From Hypholoma sublateritium FD-334 SS-4 (taxonomy: Eukaryota; Basidiomycota; Agaricomycetes; Agaricales; Strophariaceae), in assembly GCA_000827495.1 (NCBI GenBank), contig KN817521.1, positions 806,001 to 870,000 of the forward strand: 64,000 nucleotides of DNA, written 5' to 3'. A program made the translations under genes and the position numbers. The notes under the pieces were generated by a model. The model was given only the letters and a program-made list of their open reading frames with translations, had not been told where the DNA came from and did not search any database. How positions within the stretch are numbered: the stretch's first letter is position 1; the number at the start of each line of letters is the position of its first letter. Of the stretch, positions 1 through 11,700 are shown piece by piece.

Positions 1-3000
1 TGAAGTTCTTTGCGAATTTTCTTGTCGTCCATGGCGGTCGTTTGTGTCACTTTTTCTGCCAGAACGGCTAAGCACCTACTCAGTCGAATTAGCTAAACAG
101 GAGAATAGCATAAACAGCCCACGCACCTTAATGCAGGGAAATTATATGTTTTAAATTCCCTAGAAGCACCGAGGATGTCCCTAATTAATTGAATGTAACG
201 ACTCCACACTTGAATTGCAAGGGGGCCTTCCAGACGACTAAGGTACTGTTCGAGGAACTTGAACAAAGTCGTATCCGTTCTAGTTTTACGTGTTCAGCAT
301 GAAATGGCACCAATTACATCCAGAATTCACCTACAAATTTGGATTAATGGCTTGCTTCTTGCTCTTTTCTGAAGTACCTAAGATGCGGGAGGTTATACTC
401 TCGCATATCATTTGTACAGCCGTTTGAGCATTGGCAACGAGAACGTCAATGAGTTCAAATGCTGCATCTAGAGAGATCGTTGCCAGCTGAACGCAAGCTC
501 CGTCAGAGAGATCGAGTTGAGCGTGGCAGTGTCGTAAATTCTTACAACATGATCTCGATTCCACCAGTCAATAATGGATTCAAATACTTCAGCTCTCTGC
601 ATCCGGAAAAGATGCTCAAGCACTCGTCGACATCGAAGTCTAGTCCGACTAAAAATCAGTGACATTGAGTCGTCTTTAGGCGACCATGCATGTGCTTCTG
701 GCGTTTTCCAGTGTAACGAGGCCCACAGTGAGTAAAGCACATGAATCCCATCATCCAAAGACCGGTAGCCAGGAGAACGTGACTGGACGTGTTATAAGTG
801 TTGGATAGTATTTAAGACAGAGGAGCTTCGCACCGTAAGCTGTTCGTTCTGATTAGATGAGCTTGTGTCTGAGCTGAATACGTTAGAAACATATCCAAGA
901 AGACCACTGGTCTCAGATGCTGTCTTTTCCATGATGTTTCCATCATCCTCCGAACTATCTGGCTCAGATGTATAAGCCAGGCTCAAGAGAATTAGCCTTT
1001 CCAACGCGTTCAGAAGCATTATTAGCTCAGCATCATTTACACTGGCTGTGATATCTTCCGCGTACTCCTGGGACCGTGAATTCATCACCTGGATTTCTCC
1101 TAGAGCAGATAGAAGTTGGCGACACAGGCAGTCATTAAGAGGTGCGACAGCCGCTTGCAAAGCTGGTTGGAATTGAGGTACAGCCATGAGGACAAAATCC
1201 AACCAATGTTGGAGGACTGGGCGATTAGACCGCGTAGAAATTCCATCCACCAGAGTTTGTATTAAGAGAGGGTTTATAGGATAGCGAACTGCAGATTCAG
1301 TTGGTCGTTCTTGGGCGTTAGATACTTCAATGACATTCTCCTCCCCTTTGGCTATCCCAATTTGAGTAGACTCCAAAAAAGATGTCGATACTGATATGAC
1401 AGAGTGAAGGAGGTGCAGCCATTTGTTCTGAAGATCCAGTTGGTTCATATGCACCGAAAAGTAGAGTTTTGCAATGGCTGTTGTTTCTATGCTCTCAACC
1501 AGGATATGGTCAATCTCCCCACGCGAGACAATGGCCTGCAGGAGCTCAATTGAACTGGATTGGATAGAGATATTGAGCATTTGCATTGAGTTTGCGCGGT
1601 GGGACTTCGGTTCCGATTGCACAAACCTAAACAAAAAAGCATAAGATCGAGGTTTTCTCTCAAGTAATCACATTACCGGAGAAGAATTTCGACAAGAATA
1701 TCCAGATAACTTGCTTCTGCATCAACTAAATTACCTGGAGAATAAGATCAATTGACAATTTCAAGCTCAAAGATTAGTCGGACAAACTTTGCGCGACTCT
1801 CAGTACTAATCCAGAGTGATGTGAACGTTTAATGGGTGTGGCTCGTGCGGCTTTGGCGAAACCCTGGCCCCCAAAATTAACAATGGATAAGAGGGTTTCT
1901 AGTAGGTGTTGTATGATGCGTTGGTCGAACGGACGTTCATATTGGAATCCCGGAAGTTCCTTTCCGCGAACCTTAAACACAGTTGGGGTGCGTAAGATTG
2001 AAGGATCAAGTAGGTCGAAAAGAATGGGATCAAGGACTCTGAATTGACATAAACAAGAGTTCCACAGCATTGGTATACAAACGCACCGAATATATGACTT
2101 CAGACTACATCGCATCCATGTTTCGCCGACGCGACGCAGGTTCGCATCGTCACTTTTCAACGTGTCCAAAACAGTCATCATAGGTATCTTGAAGCAGAAA
2201 CCAGGGAGAAGATTATCCTCTTTTGAATATGTATTAGAACAAGAAGATGTCTGCAATTTTCAGACGAACCACTCAACCTCCACAAAACTCCAAATGCTTC
2301 ATAGTATGTCCCAATGTTTCGATGTTCCGGCGAAGTCATTGATTGGGCTAAAATGGATTCGACATATGGTCTCGTAGTTGATCCCTGTAGCCCCCAAATC
2401 AAGGTGGTAGTGCGGACATGGTATACTGTGAAATTGGGATGCAAGTAATGCAGGAGTTTTGTGATCATTTTGAACATAATTGACCGCTCATCGATTGTAA
2501 TCTTGGGTTCTAAGTATTGGTTCCTATGCAGAGCTATAGCCAAACTGACAATCCGATCGACAGTTATAAATGTAGCAGTCTGTGGACAGTGTAAGATACG
2601 TCAGGGAAAAAAGGGCAGGTGCAGACCTTGTATTCCAGGCTTGCAAGAAGAGAAGTCAGCCATTCCTTGGGATTCCACACAATACTCATGGGGGCAATCA
2701 ATCGAGCAACGAGACGTTCCATGACGGTCAAGACCCTACAGAGCGACTCTCGCAGAATAGCAGCATGTTGAGGTTGCTTGATCAGGCAAGAATTATAACT
2801 CAGGCTGAGGGCCACTAATGAATGGAAGCAAGCTGAAAATGGCGTGGCTGAGGTTTCGGAAGTTACTGTTGCTGAGATCGATTTTTCGGCAATCTTGAAA
2901 AAAGTGCAGGCAAATTCAAAAGGCCGTTGGGAGTGGCTTTCATCAGGTACTGTAAATTCAGGTCGCTGGAGTAGACTCGTTTCTGGAATACGTTGTAGCA

Positions 3001-5042
3001 TAGCCTCTAGAAGAAGCAGTGCCTTGGCAACAGAATCCATAGATGCTTTGCTTGGATCGCGCTGAACTTCAACCTGAAAATAAGTAAGTAGTCTATAGAG
3101 TTGTTGAAAAGATAGATGCTTACATGTGTTAAATCAAGGATGGCTCCAAAAATAATCGGCAAGTGTATCGTTTGGACTTCTTCATCATGGGAAAAGGTTT
3201 GGAGGATGAAACGAGCCAGTTCAATCGCCTGCCAGAAGTCTGTCAATTTTTGTATCTCTTTTTTATGTTAAAAATATGAATAAAAACCTCCGTCTTGCTT
3301 CCGTCTCCTATGATTTCGTCGAACACTGTTGCAAGAACATGCCGCCATAGAATTTGAGGTTCTACCGCTTCGTAAAGTGTGCTTGCAGTCATAGTCAGCT
3401 ACATGCCGAGTTAACAAATTTGTTGCTTAAAGAGAGGTAAAACATTGTACCCACGTCTTGGCCACTTTCGGTGGGATTCCTTACAAGATTCATTACAGCT
3501 TTGAAGGCATCATATACAATAGTTTCTGTCAAGATTGCACCGATCTCCCATTTGTCAAGCAATGAAATGAAAATTTTGAATGGTCGAGATTCTGCATATT
3601 CTCCTGAGGGCATTACCATTTCATTCTGAACACAGATATAATATATTAATTTCAATAATTGTGTTGCATGGAGTAAGACCAACCTTAAGGGTGGAGGCAA
3701 GGAGGTCGAGAGCGTTGTCCTTTAAATAGGCAATTTGGGTATCCGATTTCTCATCGGGCCCCAGAAGCCAAGTGTATAGTCGACGATTCAAGGAAAGGTC
3801 GCGTCGTAGTACGACACCTGTAGCGGCACGCATCAATATCGAACGATCGTCCTTGTGAGCTTTGAGAATCGCGTGGCTGTTGACGCGCATGCTCTGCAAT
3901 AATATATCAAGAGCAGCTCGGCGCACAAGCAGGTTTTCATCCTCAAGAGCAGAAGCGAATGCGCGAATCATTAAGCCGATATCTTTACCGACGACTTCAG
4001 TAAAGTCTAGAGTGGGATAAGAAATAAGAAATGCATATGGCGTTGAGATAACATATCACACACCATCGGCCACATTTAAATGTGGCAATCTGCGTGCAAG
4101 AAAGTTAAGCGATGTCCCTCGGGCAGAAGGCGTTGTAAGCATAATCAACCATATATTTTGGAAGAAGAATGATACAGAGACGGCTCCTGACAAGCGATCC
4201 AATAAACCGAGAACCTGAGATTTCCATACGTAAGAGAAATCATGGTATATGTACCGAACTTACCTTCTCAAAGAATTCACCCGTTTCTTCTTCTAGCCCA
4301 GGAAGTACGGCAAGGATGAATGATTTCATTGCTGGCCTGAGGCCGGATTGCAATGGGAGGTAATGAGTGTCATAGATGTTGAGTAAAGTAGGCTATATAG
4401 ACGATGTGAGAGATAGTTAATAATGATGCCAAAGCATCCTACCTTGACTGAAGTGGCAGCGAATTCGAAGAAGGGAAATAGCCCAGAAGACCACAGGGAG
4501 AGATCGCATTTCAAGCCTTCGGCCTTGTAAGATGAAAATAAGCAACGACTTGAAGGTTACGCAGCTAGCAAGCACATACCCCTAGCACAGTAAGGATGTG
4601 TATATATACATCCAATGCACGTTGGTGAACCCCAGTAGGCAGAGCTGGGTTTAAGCATTGAGCCAGACGCTTCGAAACGATCAACTTGCGTGGAATTTCC
4701 TTGAATTGTATATAAGATTGGAAAGTCTGAGGATGGTATTAGTTGAGCTCCTCTTTCCAACTGACTTGTCCTAGACCTTCAATAATTGCTTCAAAAATGC
4801 GATGCAATCTGCCCATTCGTGTACATTATCAAACGAATTCAGGCATTTTTCGACCTGTTGGGTATATTTCTTGTATTTGGGATCTGAAGAGTAAAGCTGA
4901 ACTGCGACAGCTGTGGTCTGATTTGTCAGTCATTCGATGCCTTTCAACGTTGCCTCTCACCCCTTTCGCTCGTCTTAGGAAAACCCTTCTTTGAAACCTT
5001 TCCAGACGCTTCTATTCCAGGTAACGAAGGACTGTTGGACAT
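1..5042 (-). CDS. DOP1: DOP1/Dopey family protein, 3' end beyond the window
   Basis: Large adaptor that works with the MON2 scaffold at Golgi and endosome membranes in retrograde traffic. Spliced exons give the Dopey N-terminal domain: KYKKYTQQVEKCLNSF and HEWADCIAFLKQLLK near residue 40-70, then KRLAQCLNPALPTGVHQ, SGLRPAMKSFILAVLPGLEEE, and VVLRRDLSLNRRLYTWLLG in the exon near 3.7-3.9 kb. At the left edge are Dopey C-terminal signatures: EGPLAIQVWSRYIQL, then FPALRCLAVLAEKVTQTTAMDD spread over two exons joined across an intron at 76-126. The protein continues past base 1. I chose the ATG at 5042 because its short exon splices (intron 4902-4960) in frame to the conserved region; this first exon is the least certain part. 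At least twelve short introns. The neighbours give no functional hint. Family identity is firm; individual exon edges are approximate. Confidence 0.9.
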
Positions 5043-5570
5043 GGCTGAAAGGAGCCCAAGGTTGAGAAATCAGTATGAAGGAATCTGCAGACTCAGCCGA
5101 AAAGTGCAAATCGAAGCACCACACAGAGATAATCGCTAAGGGGTTTCTCACTAGCTGCGGGTAAGCTGCGGTCGCGATGTTGTCGCGACGTAAGTAGGAT
5201 TGGACCACTCCGAGTGCTGGGCGCTGCGGCGACGAGCGTTGGTATGTAGTTGACTTGAACTGTCTCGTCACAAGCGTGACTTCTACGCGCAAAGCGCGCC
5301 GCGCGCCGGCGCCACACTGGATTTGCACTTTGATTTGCACTTTTTTCCAGAAAAAAAATCATTGCAAGTCGGTGATGCCCAAGCGCTAAAATAACGAGCA
5401 ATGACTTCTGTAAGCGAAGAATAGGATGTACTGGCTATTCCAACTGCAAGTCCAGAAGCGCAAAGAAACATTAGATAATACACGATTCAAAGTGAGTAGT
5501 ACAATTATAAGACGTTAAAGTATGCCACTACAATAAATAAGGGAGTAACGGAGTAAACTATCGATACAAA
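5043..5570. other. intergenic, DOP1 5' flank
   Basis: Holds the upstream region of DOP1 and the 3' flank of the next minus-strand gene. Short open frames on the minus strand (around 5093-5483) lack family motifs and good initiation context. Nothing else recognised. Confidence 0.5.
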
Positions 5571-7068
5571 CTATGTGTTTAGAGCAGGAACCTTGTCGGA
5601 ATCGCCTGCTTCGGAATGGGCGAGCTGGAGAATCCGCATTTTCGTAGGTGCCCTTACGGCGCTTCCATTGATCGGGATATTCCCAGTAGGGGTGTCGGGG
5701 ATCGAGGAAGAAGCACGAGAAGGATTGGCGGACGTGAGAGCCGATGCAGACTTTGAAGTTTTCAATTTACCCAATGCCTTGGTAGTTGCAGGCGCAGATA
5801 TTGCAACGGAGGAAAGCTTAGGCAGTGACATGCCATTTGATGCTTTTTCGTCGCCAGCAGGCTTTATCTGTGCGTTGGAGACGCTGACAAAAGATGCATA
5901 ATCCGATTCTTTCTCGCCTACCCACGTACGAGCTAACCATCGGCCACCAGCGATTCCTCGTATTTCTCGATTAGCTTCACGCCAATGTCTCACTTTTCTG
6001 CCACTTTTGTCAAGCGGCAATAGAGGCGCAATTCCCGTTGCTATTTTTGCGGGAGGCTGCACAGGGAACGGTTTGGTTGGGAGAGGGTATAATGGGATAG
6101 GAACATTCTCTAGGCTGTCTTCCTGGCTGCCTTCTTCAGGCAATGCCGCCGATGTAAGTGGAGGAGAGCTGGCCGGCATGTTTTCCGGCTCCGGGGAATT
6201 TTGTTCAAATTGTGCCGTTACGGGCGAAGAAGCAGCCGTTCCTGCATAGCCTTGAAAAAACGAATGTCAAAAATGAAGCCTCGCAACATATAATAGTTCT
6301 GACTTTCACTCAAAGCTGCTGCGTCCTCTAGAAGTAAAGACGGAATTGCAGATTTCTGCCTGTCGAGAAATGGTGAACAATGAAAAGGTGAATTTCCCTT
6401 GCGAAGACATACTTTGCAACTAATTTGAGTTTTGCCCGTGGTATAGTGGGAGGCTTGCGAGGTGATACCTTCTTCTTCCCCGTCGAAGCGGATGATTCAG
6501 CAGGATGGTGTATCGGGTTGGCATTTAGCATGTCTATATCCTCATGAGATTCGGCCGGCGTCGCTTTAAACCAAGACATGGTTGGCGCAAGATGATGCGC
6601 ACCCATTGCTCGTGATACTCTCTCCTTTACCTTCTTTTCCTTTGGAACGTCGGCTGTTATTTTATCGCTCTTCTTAAGTTTGCGTTTTGTGGATACCTTG
6701 CGTTTTTGACCACCGTCTGTAACGCGCCCGGAATGGGAAGGTGATGGTTTGACACTATTCCCATTATCATCGTCGTCTATAAGCTCATCAATGAGTTGAT
6801 CTTCTTCTTCGTATTCGTCTTGTGCTTTTCCGGGTTTGATGGGAGGAGGGGGAGGCGGCGGAGCAGGTCGTTTTTTAGGGGTTATTACTACCTTTTTCTG
6901 TGCTGGAGGCGGAGGTGGACTCTCTTCTTCACGAAGAGTAGATATCTGGGGAGCGTCCATATCGACATCTTCGTCCATGTTGCTTTCTGAGGTATCTTGC
7001 TGGCGGTGGCGGTGAGAAGAACTTGTCGGTTCGTAGGACACCCACGGAGATGCACGAAACGATGACAT
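5571..7068 (-). CDS. probable INO80 complex subunit Ies4-like nuclear protein (461 aa)
   Basis: Three exons (6413-7068, 6310-6359, 5571-6250) join to 461 residues. The N-terminal half is low complexity: an acidic start, proline runs (PPPPP and PPPPPPP), a DDDD stretch and Lys-rich blocks resembling nuclear localisation signals (KRKVSTKRKLKK). A basic segment RAKLKL is followed by the small middle exon, then a conserved-looking block LDKSGRKVRHWREA...IRGIAGGRWLARTWVG near residue 300-350. Its layout (LD+SGK, a Trp, a Gly-rich turn, then W....W) recalls the C-terminal block of fungal Ies4 proteins, small subunits of the INO80 chromatin remodeller. This assignment is from memory of the family pattern and could be wrong; a generic disordered nuclear protein is the alternative. 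The ATG at 7068 opens the first exon. Confidence 0.55.
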
Positions 7069-7366
7069 GGCTTGATGGCTGCCGAGTGTTTGCCTGTATT
7101 ACAAACCCAGAACGTAACAATTGGTTGGAAGCTCGCTCGGAAACGTTGCCAGCAAGTTATGAATGATATGCCGGAAGCAAGTCTGAGGTGGACAATGACA
7201 AGGGGGTAGTTGTCTGGATCTTCAAGTCACTGCAGGAACCTGTGAAAGTTTACCGTCAAATCACGACTCCTTTTAGTAAAAACTGGCGTCTGAATTGCTT
7301 GGCAACATATGCATTTGGCAAATATAACACTCCGTCGTGACTCTCTACTAAGTACGCTCGTATGCA

Positions 7367-7927
7367 TCAGCCCAACCTTTCTGATTTCCCTTCATATCCA
7401 TTCCATTTCGAGAGGTCATCTGCGACATCTGCCAGCCTCGTGTCGTAAAAAATATGCGCTGTCGGTTTGATGGTGTCCCAGCCAATAATCCTTCCTTTGT
7501 CGTTGCGTTCGAGTTGGGCGCCCCAAACACTCCACGTTTTGGCCTTAATATTGTTCGACGCGACTGTGCAACCGCATTTCTTGCAGCGCCAGCGTATCTT
7601 CCACGGCTTGGAAGCTACTGCGTAGGACTCGATCAATTCATCGATATGCTGAGTGTTCTGCGTCCATGTAAATTGCGGTGCAGGGAAGTGGCACGTAACA
7701 ATGAAGGCAGCGGCTGTGGCAGTCAATCAACCTGGTGTATGATGAATAAATAGCGAGATGAGTCATTTACCATTCAGTCGCTGGCATAGAGAGCAGTGAC
7801 AGTAAGCGCTGAGGGATGGCAAGCCTTTAACTTCATAAGATACTGATCCGCAGAAACATCCACCCCTATGAACAACATCAACGTCAACGGAAGGAGAGAA
7901 ACGATCAGACTCGGAGTCCGTAGGCAT
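7367..7927 (-). CDS. GFA/CENP-V domain protein (167 aa)
   Basis: Two exons (7771-7927 and 7367-7713, intron 57 bp) give 167 residues. After a short acidic leader the sequence has the zinc-binding pattern of the glutathione-dependent formaldehyde-activating (GFA)/CENP-V fold: GGCFCGSVSYEV, CHCSLCQRLN, and later RCKKCGCTVAS, then WSVWGAQLERND and the C-terminal KWNGYEGKSERLG typical of fungal members. These cysteines bind structural and catalytic-site zinc in characterised relatives; the substrate of fungal copies is usually unknown. The start at 7927 is the only ATG that leads directly into the first Cys motif. A 298-bp gap separates it from the preceding gene; nothing else was seen there. The first intron end was chosen to keep QRLNAAAFIVTCHF in frame. 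The family call is firm; the physiological role is not known. Confidence 0.85.
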
Positions 7928-8156
7928 GGTTGATGGAAAGTGTAAGTTTCGCTACCTAAAAGGCGAAATATATAGTGGCGTCCTACGTAGGGAGTCTGAG
8001 ATACTAGCTGATTTATAGGTTGAAACTAGGTTCAGAAAAGGGGCAGTTGTTAAAAACTACTTAGTAAAGCTTGATAGTAATTGGTAATTGAGGACACTGA
8101 AGAACCGAAGGATGTCCCGGGCCGGACATTAGCCGGATTCTTATTTTTGGGAAAAC

Positions 8157-8696
8157 TTGACCGTGACGGTTTTTCAACTTTTACTTGCTCGCACCATCTC
8201 AGTCAGTCTGACCAATATACCGGCGATTCTGGATTTCTCATCGAATACTCCTGATTTCTATCAGCTTCTGTCGGTGCCTAGGGATGCATCCTTAGCTGAG
8301 ATCAAATCTGCTTACCATCGCGCCCTTCTCAAATCTCATCCCGACAAGCGAAACGCCTCGAATTCGGACAATCACGTCGACATTGCATTGATAAAAGAAG
8401 CATACACAACTCTTTCCAACGATGAAGACAGAGCCGCCCATAATGCGCATTTGAAGCAGCAGATACATACTGTTGCCGGCCCACGTCCTGCACAAGTCAT
8501 CTCACTAGAGGAATTCGACGAGGAGAGCTCAGGCATCGCAGAGGAAGATTCAGAAGGTGGACCCTGGAGATATTCATGTCGATGCGGAGGGTCTTACTTA
8601 ATAACAACAACAAGCATGGAAAAGGGGGAACATCTCATTGCTTGCGGTAGCTGCTCCGAAATAATATGGGTGGGATACGAGTTGCAGGGATCATGA
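8157..8696 (+). CDS. DPH4: diphthamide biosynthesis protein 4, J-domain protein with CSL zinc finger
   Basis: Electron-carrier/co-chaperone for the first step of diphthamide formation on translation elongation factor 2 in the cytosol. The frame shows a J-domain (DFYQLLSVPRDASLAEIKSAY, then the invariant HPDK) followed by an acidic linker and a CSL/DPH-type zinc finger: YSCRCGG..., IACGSCSEIIWVGYEL. This domain order and the roughly 180-residue size match Dph4/DNAJC24/Jjj3. The 5' end is not settled. The reported left edge (8157) is a TTG; no in-frame ATG lies between the upstream stop at 8130 and the J-domain. Either an upstream exon supplies the ATG (for example one near 7923-7941 joined at 8205, which would need an unusually long intron) or initiation is not at AUG. 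It converges on the methyltransferase gene, with 95 bp between stop codons. Confidence 0.8.
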   Translation: MTVTVFQLLLARTISVSLTNIPAILDFSSNTPDFYQLLSVPRDASLAEIKSAYHRALLKSHPDKRNASNSDNHVDIALIKEAYTTLSNDEDRAAHNAHLKQQIHTVAGPRPAQVISLEEFDEESSGIAEEDSEGGPWRYSCRCGGSYLITTTSMEKGEHLIACGSCSEIIWVGYELQGS

Positions 8697-8791
8697 AATT
8701 ATGTAGAAGTTGGTGGATGTATAGTATGAACTATGTTTTCCAAAGTGATTTACCGTATTAATGAATGTCGTAGAATATATAACTGAAAATA

Positions 8792-11700
8792 TCAATAGAT
8801 ATCCATGTCTGAGCCTTCTTCGTCCGATTCAACTTGTCCTCTCGGCGCCTCAGGTTGGCATTGCTGCTGTAATGTGGCATCTATGGCTTCATCTTCGTCA
8901 TCAGAATCAATGACTGTCGCATTTTCTCGCATGGTATTCCATTTCTGTAATAGTGACTCCCTAAGTTCTCGACCGAGAGCGTGGCCAATCTGCAATGGCA
9001 CCGCGTTTCCTATCTGACGATGCATCTACCAAGAAAAAGAAAAAAATCAGCTAACATACTGACAAAGAGAGGCGTATTTTTAACATACAGTCACCACCTT
9101 GTTTCCCAGAGCTTCGAACACAAAGTTATCGGGAAAGCCTTGCGACCTAGCCAATTCTCGGACGGTAAACATCCGGTGATCCTGCACGAGCGCCCCTATG
9201 AACATCCTTTGGAAGCGATGCAATGACAAGGCAAACGCACTCGAGGATGAAGGACTCGCGATTGTTTTGCAGTGGGTTCCATATGAGTGACTGTCGTTTG
9301 GAATATAGAATCTTTGTCCGTGCGCCCATATGCACCTAGTATCCGAGCCTACCATTAATCCAGCTGTGTTACATGAAAACGGGCAAACCTACCAGGACGA
9401 TAATTCTTCCTGCCCATTGCTGATGATGGATCGACAAGCTGCCAATCATGCATATCACGCGGGAGGCCTAATTTCCCAGAGTCAGAGAATACTCGCATGC
9501 AGAATAGAGTAAAGTATACTTGTATAATCCGCGTTCGCTAGCAGCGGAATATTCAACACCCTTGAGAAATTGCCGCATTATAAGAGGGCCTCGATGAAAG
9601 GTTACAATGCTACTTACCTCACCACCTTTTTAGAGTCAAAACGTCGGGTATACTGTTGGATATCAGTTGTCTCTGGGGCCGATCGTGCGGACAATTGGTA
9701 TCGTGTTTGCGGAGGTTTGAAGTATCCAATTTTCCCTTGGAATCCACAATATGTACGGCCATCCTTGCTGTGGCAGTCTTGAGAAGGAATTTCACTTTCT
9801 TTGTCTGTTCGACGGGTAAAGTCGCGGCTCTTTTTAGGATGTCTCCTGTCATATAATCAGTAGGGAAGTCGGACCACATAAATTAACCGCTTGAGACTCA
9901 CCAATCAAAGCGAGGCAGATCCAAGATGGAGTCCGCAATGCTCACAAATGGGTGATGTGCAATCCCATCTGCAAACCTAACAGGCGAGAGGCGATGTAAT
10001 CTGTCGCCAACCCTGATTTTGATTTCCAACGTTTTGTTTTCCGGGAAATCGTGTGTTGGTTCCGGAAATTCGGGCAGCACTTCTCCCTCTTTTGCAGCCA
10101 CGATGAAAAATCGGACGCGCCGTTGTGGTGTCCCATAATGGCCTGCTTGTAATTGGCCAATACGGACTTGATAGCTTGATAGACGTCAACAAGGAAAAGA
10201 AAACGGAGATGCACTAACGTACTTCATATCTAGCAGTGCGCGAACAAAGAGCTTCAAACCTCCGGATTGCACACCTCCTCGGGTTGTATGAACATCAACC
10301 TGGTCCGCGTTGAGCGCATACCTTAGAAAACCCGGAACATTTTCAAAATATCCAAATCTAGGAGAATAGTGATCCATATACGAAAGTGTAGTCAATATGA
10401 GATTGCTCTTTGCATCCTGGGCATTCCGGAACATATTGAGGGTGGAATGACTCTGACTGTTTTCACCAAAAAATTAGTAAGGATTGAACAAGAACAGTGA
10501 ATCCGAGGGAATATGACCTACCAGGGAAACCCAGCCACAATTACATCAACTTCACCAGGTTTCGGCGGCACCTGAACAGGGCTCTTGTCATCAAATTTTT
10601 GCTTTGGGACCTCAACCGAGTGGCCTTGTTGTGACTTGATGATGTACTGGAGCATCTCATTTGCACATTGATTGAAAACCACAGTCTGCGGTGAATTTCG
10701 ACTGCAAACAGAATAAAGGCGGTTAACGTTAGAATTTTTTCAAAAAAAATCGCACATACGAAAAAGTCCTCGCGGCGCTAGGACTGATTTCAATAGCATG
10801 TGTGATTTTTAAGGAGCCGCTACCTTCAACCAGACCCCGGCTGAAAGCTCCCACACCTCCAAACAAGTCAAGAGTCCGAAGAGGTTTGACGTTTTGTGCA
10901 TTAAGGAACTGTTGAATAAGTCTCCGCTTTTGAAGCCTTTCTCTACAGCACGTTGTGCAAACATTGAGTTTCCCACAGCTGATACGGTGTTTATCATTCC
11001 AGCTCTTCACTTTGAGAGTAGGGAAGCTATACTTGACGTAGAAATGATCATAAGAAAGATTTAACCAGTCTTCCAAAGTATGCTGTGGTCCCAGGATAGA
11101 ATCAAGACACGGGGCATAGATAACTTTGAGCAGGTCCTTGATTTGGAACGTCGTCTTCTCATCAGTAAGATACAGTTGGCGCTATCAAAGGACCACTCAG
11201 AATCAACAGGCAGTATTAAAAATAAGAGCCTCACTTCATCTTTGAGTGTACCTGCAGGCAAATCAAGGTCTGCAATTCTTCCAACCATTCTGGCGGCAAC
11301 AGTTAGTTGCTCAGCATGCAGATCAATACCAGTGATATAGCCAATGTTAGCTGGCCCTTTTTCTGCGCGGTAGAGAACAAAATCTTCGTAGTGATATGTT
11401 TTTCCACCAAACGCGACGCCATTTGTCGTTCCAAGTTCATCCTTGAGTTCACGAGGGATCTTCTCCATATTTTCGCGAAGTTCTACTAGCGGGCAAACAG
11501 GACAATTGTCGCCTGGTGATAGGAGAGAAAACCTTTCTAATCGAGCGCGGTCAATTGATGAGAAAGCACCAATATTAAGGGCATGCATAAATCTATTTAT
11601 TAGTAGAATCAACATACTAAATTAAAAATCAAGAAACAATAAGACCTACTTGCAAAAATATTCATATGGCTTATCAGGAGGGATTGAATTTGGAGAAACG

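Noticed and set aside
5093..5483. minus-strand frames upstream of DOP1, one with a hydrophobic start
   Set aside because: They overlap each other in different frames, lie in the DOP1 promoter region and show no conserved pattern.
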